Source: Gemmatimonadota bacterium
Lineage (GTDB): Bacteria > Gemmatimonadota > Gemmatimonadetes > Gemmatimonadales > GWC2-71-9
DNA length: 5,986 nt
Direction: 5' to 3'
NCBI GenBank assembly: GCA_016180765.1
Contig: JACPAP010000190.1
Span: 1 to 5,986 of the forward strand
Positions within the stretch are counted from its first letter, which is position 1; every line of letters begins with the position of its first letter. Below the pieces are notes generated by a model. That model did no database searches, was not told where the DNA came from, and was given only the letters and a program-made list of their open reading frames with translations. Below, piece by piece: positions 1 to 5,317 of the stretch. Both the position numbers and the translations under genes were made by a program.

Positions 1-1869
1 CTGATCCGGAATGCCGAGGTCGTAGCCCGGAAACCGCCGGTTGGTGTTCGCGGCGAGGAATGGCTTGTTGCCCCGGTAGCCCGGCGGCATATCCTCCGTG
101 GGCTGAATGTCCTCCGGAACCACGAACTCGCCGTAGTTCCGGAACGTGATACCCGCCTTCTGGGCCAGATCCCAGAGATACCCGCTGGCAGGCTCATTCA
201 CGTCCTCATGACCGCTGTCCGACGGCACCGTCCCGCGGTTGGTTCCCTCCCAGTCATAGGTCCGGCCCCGGCCCGAGTAGTTGGACGGCACGGTCTTCTG
301 GAGATAGTCCGTGGTGTACGCGGCCATGGACCAGTTGTGCCCGTCCGGGCTCACCTCCGCGTTGACGAAGAACCGATCGAACAGTCCAAAGCGATCGGCC
401 AGGGCATGGTGGTTGGGCGAAATGGCGCGACCGAAGAACACCAGGCTCGAGTCGCCGTCCCCTTGCGGCATGTCGCCGAACACCTGGTCGTAGGTCCGGT
501 TTTCCTTGATGATGTAGATGACGTGCTCGAACGGCGGGTACCGGGCCCTGGTCCGCGCCCGCTGGTCCCAGCGATTGGCCCGCCGCACCGTCGCCGAGTG
601 CCGGACCAGCGCGGGCCCCAACATCTGGGGCGGCGCCAAGGTCGTGAGCGTTCCGGACAGCTGCCCCATGGTGTAGCTGGGCTCCCCCGGCAAGCGGCGG
701 ACCTCTGGGGTCGGGAAGTCGGGATTGGGTCGCGTCCCCCGCCCCTTCCCGTTGGCGACCAGCAACGTGTCACCGGCCAGCGCCAGCGCCGCCGGATACC
801 ATCCTACCGGGATCCGACCGGCGAGCCGGTCCGCCTTGGGCGACCAGGGCCGGGGCGCATAGCCACCGGTCTCGGGCGACAGGTCGAACACCGCCACGGC
901 GTTGTTGTCGGCTTCGGCCACGAAGAGACGGGCGCCATCGGCCGAGAGGGCCAGCGCGTTGGGTGTACTGCCTTCGCTAGGCCCCTCCGCTGCGGGGTCC
1001 AGCAGCTCGGCGATCACCTGGCGGGCCCGGGTGTCCACCACCGCCGTCCGGTCGGTGCTGCCGGAGACCGCGAACAGGCGTGAGCCGTCGTGATTGAGCA
1101 GCAGCGCGGAGGGATGCCGGCCCACCGTGATGCGGCCGGCGTCTTCCAGACCGCCTGCGGTGGGCCGAAACACCGAAACCGTGTGCCCGCCCCAGGCCGA
1201 GACGTACACCGTACCGTCGGGTGCGACCGCGACGCCGTAGGGATACCGCTCCGTGGCGAAGCGCGCGGTGACGCGTCCTGTGGCGACGTCCATCACGGCC
1301 AGCGAGTCCGCCAGGTTCTCCGCCACGTATACCGTCCGGCCGTCCGGTGAGACCCCAATGCCGCTGGGATACCGCCGCCCGGAGGTCTGTGGCTCCTTGA
1401 CCGCCAACACCAGGCTGTCCCGCAGCGCGGCGCGACCGCGGACCCAGACGTAGCGGTAGACCACATCCTGATTCCCGCCGGATGCGTAGAGCGTCCGCCC
1501 GTCCGGCGCCAGCGCCAATCCCAGGAACGCCGCCGGCTGCTCGACGGTCTGCGCCACGCGGCCCGCGGACCGATCCACCACTTGAATCCCCTGTTCGCGC
1601 CAGCCGTTGAGCAGCAGCACGGCATAGCGCCGGTCGGGGGACAACAGCATGGCGAGGGGCAACGAGCCGACGTCGATCGACAGGAGCAACACGGCGTACC
1701 GCCGGTCGGGGGACAACAGCATGGCGAGGGGCAACGAGCCGACGTCGATCGACCCTCCCGCGGGCTCGAGGCGCACGCCGGTGGGGAGTTGCTGGGTCGC
1801 CGGGAGCGGCGCGGCAAGGAATACGGCGACCGCCCAGACGCCCTGGGTGAAGGCTCGGAGAGCACGCAT
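1..1869 (-). CDS. Exported YncE-like beta-propeller / phosphoesterase fusion protein (3' end beyond window)
   Basis: The frame is open for 623 codons from ATG 1869 to the left edge with no stop, so the C-terminus is missing. Residues 1-24 look like a Sec signal peptide (Arg2/Arg5, hydrophobic 11-20, possible cleavage after Ala24), which implies export. Residues about 40-375 contain YVTN/YncE-type propeller blades marked by repeated (S/A)PDGR-T-(L/V)-Y(V/A) strands: SPDRRYAV twice, APDGRTLYAS at 121-130, SPDGRTVYVA at 174-183, APDGTVYVS at 217-225, HDGSRLFAVS at 260-269 and ADGARLFVAE at 310-319. From about residue 445 a phosphoesterase domain of the alkaline phosphatase/AcpA-phospholipase C superfamily begins with VIYIIKENRTYDQVFGD (450-466). 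Glu456 and Asn457 occupy the metal-ligand positions known from AcpA. NHH (486-488) and DGHNW (509-513) follow. Families with this architecture usually run to 800-900 residues, so perhaps a quarter to a third is off-window. The substrate is unknown. No clear Shine-Dalgarno precedes the start. Confidence 0.9.
   Translation of the reverse strand, partial: MRALRAFTQGVWAVAVFLAAPLPATQQLPTGVRLEPAGGSIDVGSLPLAMLLSPDRRYAVLLLSIDVGSLPLAMLLSPDRRYAVLLLNGWREQGIQVVDRSAGRVAQTVEQPAAFLGLALAPDGRTLYASGGNQDVVYRYVWVRGRAALRDSLVLAVKEPQTSGRRYPSGIGVSPDGRTVYVAENLADSLAVMDVATGRVTARFATERYPYGVAVAPDGTVYVSAWGGHTVSVFRPTAGGLEDAGRITVGRHPSALLLNHDGSRLFAVSGSTDRTAVVDTRARQVIAELLDPAAEGPSEGSTPNALALSADGARLFVAEADNNAVAVFDLSPETGGYAPRPWSPKADRLAGRIPVGWYPAALALAGDTLLVANGKGRGTRPNPDFPTPEVRRLPGEPSYTMGQLSGTLTTLAPPQMLGPALVRHSATVRRANRWDQRARTRARYPPFEHVIYIIKENRTYDQVFGDMPQGDGDSSLVFFGRAISPNHHALADRFGLFDRFFVNAEVSPDGHNWSMAAYTTDYLQKTVPSNYSGRGRTYDWEGTNRGTVPSDSGHEDVNEPASGYLWDLAQKAGITFRNYGEFVVPEDIQPTEDMPPGYRGNKPFLAANTNRRFPGYDLGIPDQ
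1609..1752. repeat. 72-bp in-frame tandem duplication (two units) in the propeller gene
   Basis: Units 1609-1680 and 1681-1752 lie head to tail with no gap, each exactly 24 codons (codons 64-87 and 40-63 of the minus-strand gene). I count five mismatches in 72 (1609/1681, 1612/1684, 1617/1689, 1624/1696, 1627/1699). All are silent, so both encode the same peptide, beginning SIDVGSLPLAM and ending RRYAVLLL. All mismatches fall in the low-coordinate 19 bp of the unit; the remaining 53 bp are identical. The unit spans roughly one propeller strand pair, so the protein carries an extra partial blade. Confidence 0.95.
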
Positions 1870-1876
1870 GAGGGGA

Positions 1877-1905
1877 ATAATCGACCCCCCGGCATGAAGG
1901 GGCAA
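1877..1905 (-). promoter_or_regulatory. Candidate sigma70-like promoter of the propeller/phosphoesterase gene
   Basis: Read on the minus strand there is TTGCCC (1900-1905, 4/6 to TTGACA), a 17-bp spacer and GATTAT (1877-1882, 4/6 to TATAAT). The -10 element ends only 7 nt before the ATG, so the transcript would be leaderless or nearly so. This fits the missing Shine-Dalgarno. On the plus strand the same AT patch reads AATAAT (1876-1881, 5/6 to TATAAT) and could serve the divergent gene, although I see no good plus-strand -35 for it. Consensus match only. Confidence 0.3.
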
Positions 1906-1938
1906 CCCGAGGGCATCGCGAGTTACATTCCCTTCGCC

Positions 1939-2967
1939 ATGGACGTGACGTACGAGCCGGTGCTGATCGCCGGCGCAGGGCCCATCGGCTTGGCCTGCGC
2001 CATCTCGGCCCAGCGACGCGGGCTCGACCCGCTGGTGATCGATGCCGGCGCGCTGGCGAACTCGATCGCACGGTATCCGGCCGGGATGGTGTTCTTCACC
2101 ACGTCCGAGCGGCTGGAGATCGGCGGTCATCCCTTCGTGTCCGCCGGCCCCAAAGCGACCCGCGAAGAAGCCCTCAAGTACTACCGCGGCGTGGCGCGGG
2201 CGGAGGGACTGCGCGTGTGGACCTACACCAAACTGGTGAGTGCCGCCCGACGCACCGACCGCATCGAATGTGAAGTCCACGTTCGTCTGGGCTCGACCCG
2301 CCTCGCCGGCGCTCGCCTGGTCCTTGCCACTGGGTACTTCGATCACCCGAACCGCCTCGGCCTCCCCGGGGAGGCGCTGCCCCACGTGAGCCATTACTTC
2401 GACGACCCCCACCTGGGGTACGGCCAGGACGTCGTGGTCATCGGCGGCAAGAACTCCGCGGCCGAGGCGGCGCTCCAACTGTTCCGCGCCGGGGCGCGCG
2501 TGACGCTGGTGTACCGCGGCCGAGAGTTCCCGCCCACCGTGAAGTACTGGTTGCGTCCGGATCTCGAGAATCGCATCAAGGCCGGCGAAATCGCGGCCCG
2601 TCTCGGCGCTCAGGTCACGGACATCACGCCGTGCGAGGTCGGTATCGTTCGCGCCGACGGTGCCGCCGAACGGCTGCCGGCGGACCGGGTCTACGCGCTC
2701 ACCGGTTACCACACCGATTTCGAGCTGTTCAGGCGCATCGGGATCGCGGTTGATGAGGTCAGCGGCAAGCCCCGAATCAACCCCGGGAGCCTGGAGACCA
2801 ACGTGCCCGGCGTGCATGTCGCGGGCAGTCTCACCGCGGGCCGGAAGCTGTCGGAGATCTTCATCGAGAACGGACGCTTTGACGGTGAGAAGATCTTCGG
2901 CGATGCCGCCAGCCGAACGCGGGCGGAGCGGGTCTACGCCGGCTTGCGGCGCGAGGTCGGGGAGTGA
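1939..2967 (+). CDS. ypdA: YpdA-family putative bacillithiol disulfide reductase (FAD/NADPH oxidoreductase)
   Basis: This is a 342-residue flavoprotein. Known YpdA/Bdr enzymes use NADPH and FAD to reduce bacillithiol disulfide in the cytoplasm. The FAD Rossmann motif is GAGPIG (12-17), with an acidic beta2 end at Asp35; ATGYFDHP (130-137) is the central FAD-family motif. The NADPH-binding segment contains VVVIGGKNSAAEAALQ (165-180), whose GGKNSA is a YpdA hallmark, followed by GARVTLVYRG. ALTGYH (253-258) and the C-terminal GVHVAGS with EIFIENGRFDG (306-316) match the family closely. The length is near the usual 320-340. Position 16 is Ile where firmicute YpdA has its key Cys; Cys20 lies one helical turn later. 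I chose ATG 1939 because it starts just before the Rossmann strand. An in-frame ATG at 1894 would add 15 residues, and neither start has a convincing ribosome site. The gene diverges from the propeller gene and its tail overlaps the next gene by 34 bp. Confidence 0.87.
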   Translation: MDVTYEPVLIAGAGPIGLACAISAQRRGLDPLVIDAGALANSIARYPAGMVFFTTSERLEIGGHPFVSAGPKATREEALKYYRGVARAEGLRVWTYTKLVSAARRTDRIECEVHVRLGSTRLAGARLVLATGYFDHPNRLGLPGEALPHVSHYFDDPHLGYGQDVVVIGGKNSAAEAALQLFRAGARVTLVYRGREFPPTVKYWLRPDLENRIKAGEIAARLGAQVTDITPCEVGIVRADGAAERLPADRVYALTGYHTDFELFRRIGIAVDEVSGKPRINPGSLETNVPGVHVAGSLTAGRKLSEIFIENGRFDGEKIFGDAASRTRAERVYAGLRREVGE

Positions 2968-4559
2968 AGCGCCTGGCGCAGTTGGCCCAGCGCCTTCGCC
3001 AACCAAACCGTGTAGTGCTCCGGCTTCGCGCGAAGATCCTTCTGTAACTCGGCCACCGCGACCCAGCGCCACTCCGCTACGTCCGCCGGATCCGGTTGTG
3101 GACTACCATCGAACCGGCCTACGAAGACGTGATCGTACTCGTGCTCCACGAGGTCGCCCAGCTGGGCGCGATAAACGAACGCACCGGCGCGCTGGAGCGA
3201 ACAATCGAACCCCATCTCCTCGCGCAGACGCCGAGCCGCCGCCGCCAGGCTGTCCTCTCCGGGCCGCGGGTGGCCGCAACAGGTATTCGACCATAACCCG
3301 CTGGAGTGGTACTTCGACTTGGCCCGACGCTGCAGCAACACGCGGCCGGCGTGGTCCAGCACGAACACGGAAAACGCCCGGTGCAGCGCGCCCGATCGGT
3401 GAGCTTCCAGCTTCTCCGCCTCGCCCACCGCCACATCGCGCCCGTCCACCAGGATGACGCGTTCCGGACCGCCCATGGAGCCCAAACTACACGGTCCTGG
3501 AGAAGCCCGCCCGCCCACGTCGGCACATTCTTCGGGGTCGCAGCAAGTGTCGCAGGTTCGCTTGAACGAGCGGAAGCCCGAGAGCTCGACGTCCGGCGCG
3601 AGATACCCGGCCCGCACCGGCTCCTCGCGCATGAGGTCGGTACTGAGATACTTCTTGTTATCGTCCGGGAAGACGGTCACCACGACCGCGCCGTCGCCCA
3701 AAAGATCCAGGACCTTGAGCGCAGCCACGAAGTTCGCCCCCGAGGAGATCCCCACCGCCAGGCCCAGGTGGCGCGCCAGCCGCTGGGCCATGAGGATGGC
3801 ATCGCCGTCGTCCACCGCCACGATGTCGTCCAGGTAATCCAGATCCACCATGGGCGGGACGAACTCGTCCGAGATTCCGGGGATGCGGTGCCGGCCCACG
3901 CAATGACCGGTGGACAGCGTGGGGGAACTGGCGGGTTCCACGGGGAAGAGCCGCACGCCAGGCACCATGCCACGCAGGTAGCGTCCCACCCCCATGAGGG
4001 TCCCCCCGGTGCCCACGCCCGCCACGAAGGCGTCGGGGACCATCCCGCGGAACCCGAGCTGCGACCAGATCTCGGGACCGGTGGTCAACTCATGCGCCTC
4101 GAGGTTGTGCGCGTTAGAGAACTGGCGCGGCAAGAACACGCTCTCATCTCGCCCGGCCAGCTCCTCGGCCCGCTGAATGCTCCCCGCGAACCCGCCTTCC
4201 GCCGCGCTCAAGAGATGGACCTGGGCGCCCAAGAACCGGATCAAGTTGATTCGTTCGGCGCTCATCCAGTCCGGCATGAAGATTTCCACCGGATGGCCCA
4301 GCGCGCGGCCCAGCGCGGCGAATGAGATGCCGGTGTTGCCGCTGGTGGCTTCGGCGATCGGCGCGCCGGCGCGGAGCGTGCCGTCGGCGTGCGCCCGGCG
4401 CAGAATGTGCCAGGCCATCCGGTCTTTCACGCTGCCGGTGAGGTTCAGGTGCTCGGCCTTGGCGTACACCAACCGCCGGCGCCCCCGGAACCGGCAGTCG
4501 ATCTCCAGGAGCGGCGTGTTGCCGATGAGACTCTTGAGTCCGAGGAAACGATCCGGCAC
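2934..4559 (-). CDS. Fusion: PLP-dependent cysteine synthase domain + type 1 isopentenyl-diphosphate isomerase (Nudix)
   Basis: One open frame of 541 residues from GTG 4559. Residues 1-350 are a fold type II PLP enzyme of the cysteine synthase/cystathionine beta-synthase family: GNTPLLE near the start, Schiff-base Lys45 in LTGSVKDR, substrate loop TSGNTG (72-77), PLP phosphate loop GVGTGGT (181-187) and ISSGAN (271-276). It ends in CDTCCDPEEC (Cys336, 339, 340, 345), a possible metal site. A linker of about 16 residues leads to an internal Met362 and a complete type 1 IDI, which interconverts IPP and DMAPP. Its features are VILVD, His387 and His393, NTCCGHP with catalytic Cys428 and His430, a Nudix-like box from Gly429 to Gly450 (RRLREEMG), and the Glu472/Glu474 pair matching E. 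coli Glu114/Glu116. All expected IDI catalytic and metal residues are present. The sulfur donor/acceptor specificity of the first domain is uncertain. The gene lies 65 bp downstream of efp, probably cotranscribed. The fusion may be genuine or may reflect a one-base frameshift between two genes. Confidence 0.85.
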   Translation of the reverse strand: MPDRFLGLKSLIGNTPLLEIDCRFRGRRRLVYAKAEHLNLTGSVKDRMAWHILRRAHADGTLRAGAPIAEATSGNTGISFAALGRALGHPVEIFMPDWMSAERINLIRFLGAQVHLLSAAEGGFAGSIQRAEELAGRDESVFLPRQFSNAHNLEAHELTTGPEIWSQLGFRGMVPDAFVAGVGTGGTLMGVGRYLRGMVPGVRLFPVEPASSPTLSTGHCVGRHRIPGISDEFVPPMVDLDYLDDIVAVDDGDAILMAQRLARHLGLAVGISSGANFVAALKVLDLLGDGAVVVTVFPDDNKKYLSTDLMREEPVRAGYLAPDVELSGFRSFKRTCDTCCDPEECADVGGRASPGPCSLGSMGGPERVILVDGRDVAVGEAEKLEAHRSGALHRAFSVFVLDHAGRVLLQRRAKSKYHSSGLWSNTCCGHPRPGEDSLAAAARRLREEMGFDCSLQRAGAFVYRAQLGDLVEHEYDHVFVGRFDGSPQPDPADVAEWRWVAVAELQKDLRAKPEHYTVWLAKALGQLRQALHSPTSRRKPA

Positions 4560-4564
4560 GTCGG

Positions 4565-4569
4565 CCTCC
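4565..4569 (-). promoter_or_regulatory. Ribosome binding site that sets the GTG start of the cysteine synthase-IDI gene
   Basis: Minus-strand GGAGG lies 5 nt before GTG 4557-4559, an ideal distance. The longer frame could begin at TTG 4592, adding 11 residues (a Ser/Ala/Glu-rich stretch), but TTG is a rarer start and has only GTAGG directly abutting it. GTG 4559 is therefore preferred; the domain's conserved GNTPLL still lies well inside. Confidence 0.6.
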
Positions 4570-4624
4570 GCCGAGGGGGAGTCGGCGGACAACCTACGGC
4601 CCAGTCTATGAAAAGACGATGAAG

Positions 4625-5182
4625 TTACTTGGCGCGTTCGAGGTAGGTGCCGCTGCGCGGATCCACCCGGACTCGGTCCCCTTCACCCAGGAAATCGGGG
4701 ACCTGGATGGTGACGCCGTTGTTCAGCTTGGCCGGCTTGGTGCTGGCGGTCTTGGTCGCGGTACGCATCACCGGGGCAGTCTCGACGATGGTATATTCGC
4801 CCACCGCCGGGAGCTGGATGCCGATGGGCCGGCCGTCCAGCATCTCCACCTGAAAGTGCATCTCGGGATCGAGCCAGGGCCCGGAGTCGCCGGCCGATTC
4901 CAGGTCCAGGGTGAACTGCTCGTAGGTGTGCACGTCCATCACGTGCACCCCGGTGTCGTCCCGGTACAACACCTGGCACTCGCGGGTCTCGAGCCGGGCC
5001 TCGTTCACGAAGTCCGTAGCGCTGACCCGCTGGTCGAACGTGTTGCCGGTGACCAGGTTCCGCAGTCTCAATTGGACGAACGCCCGGAGGTTGCCCGGCG
5101 TTCGATGCTGAAAGTCCATGACCCGGCACGGCTGTCCCTCGATGATCACGATGTGCCCGCGCCGAATATCCGTCGCCTTCAT
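4625..5182 (-). CDS. efp: Translation elongation factor P (Asn-tip variant)
   Basis: A 185-residue protein, the usual EF-P length. EF-P binds between the ribosomal P and E sites and rescues ribosomes stalled at consecutive prolines. The N-terminal KOW-like domain (1-60) begins with the typical MKATDIRRGHIV. OB-like domain II (about 65-127) has YRDDTGVHVMDVHTYEQF (73-90). Domain III (about 130-185) carries VETAP (133-137), then KPAKLNNGV and IQVPDFLGEGDRVRV, which fits the EF-P signature in the C-terminal domain. The domain I loop reads HRTPGNLRAF (26-35). Aligned without gaps to E. coli VKPGKGQAF, Asn31 sits where Lys34 is lysylated, so EpmA-type modification at that residue is not possible. 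The ATG at 5182 is preceded by AGGAG (5190-5194) with a 7-nt gap. It is probably the first gene of an operon with the cysteine synthase-IDI gene downstream. Confidence 0.95.
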   Translation of the reverse strand: MKATDIRRGHIVIIEGQPCRVMDFQHRTPGNLRAFVQLRLRNLVTGNTFDQRVSATDFVNEARLETRECQVLYRDDTGVHVMDVHTYEQFTLDLESAGDSGPWLDPEMHFQVEMLDGRPIGIQLPAVGEYTIVETAPVMRTATKTASTKPAKLNNGVTIQVPDFLGEGDRVRVDPRSGTYLERAK

Positions 5183-5210
5183 TGCCCGACTCCTGCACCC
5201 TAAGTGCCGC

Positions 5211-5240
5211 GGGGGCGGGAAGATAAGCGGGCGGGGAGGG
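5211..5240 (+). other. G-tract cluster in the efp/lipoprotein divergent gap
   Basis: Five plus-strand runs of three or more G occur in 30 bp: 5211-5215, 5217-5219, 5229-5231, 5233-5236 and 5238-5240. The loops are 1, 9, 1 and 1 nt. Four tracts could form a G-quadruplex only with one long loop of 9 nt, beyond the strict 7-nt rule. It may simply reflect the GC-rich genome. Confidence 0.35.
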
Positions 5241-5248
5241 TTTCGGAA
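5220..5248 (-). promoter_or_regulatory. efp: Weak candidate promoter for efp
   Basis: On the minus strand TTCCGA (5243-5248, 3/6 to TTGACA) is followed after 17 bp by TATCTT (5220-5225, 4/6 to TATAAT), about 37 bp upstream of the efp start. The AAGATAA patch is the most AT-rich part of an otherwise G-rich gap, which is the main argument for it. The match is poor and unsupported by anything else. Confidence 0.25.
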
Positions 5249-5317
5249 CTCTCACGCCGCATTGCGGTATGAGGGACCTACTGAAACACGCCGCGACATG
5301 AGTCAGGAGACCACGCT

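Noticed and set aside
208..1083. Plus-strand open frame of 291 codons opposite the propeller/phosphoesterase gene
   Set aside because: It is antisense to a frame with clear domain motifs. Its translation is Gly/Arg/Pro/His-rich with no recognisable fold, as expected of a GC-rich shadow.
1609..1752. Possible CRISPR-like or satellite repeat
   Set aside because: There are only two directly abutting units with no spacer, both inside and in frame with a coding sequence.
1582..1938. N-terminal extension of the YpdA-like frame by up to 119 codons
   Set aside because: This part runs antisense through the propeller gene's 5' end and its duplication, is unlike any flavoprotein N-terminus, and precedes the natural Rossmann-strand start at 1939.
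977..2071. Minus-strand open frame of 364 codons
   Set aside because: It overlaps the propeller gene in another frame and the start of the YpdA-like gene, and its translation is very Arg/Ala-rich with no motifs.
3306..4325. Plus-strand open frame of 339 codons opposite the cysteine synthase domain
   Set aside because: It is antisense to the strongly conserved PLP-enzyme frame. His/Arg/Gly-rich translation without domains; a shadow frame.
4560..4624. Terminator between efp and the cysteine synthase-IDI gene
   Set aside because: I found no stem-loop followed by a T-run on the minus strand in this 65-bp gap; read-through and cotranscription are more likely.
5245..5273. GGAACT plus TATGAG as an ECF-type or sigma70 promoter for the lipoprotein gene
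   Set aside because: The -35 resembles an ECF element but the -10 does not, and as a sigma70 promoter the -35 fails. Too weak to list.
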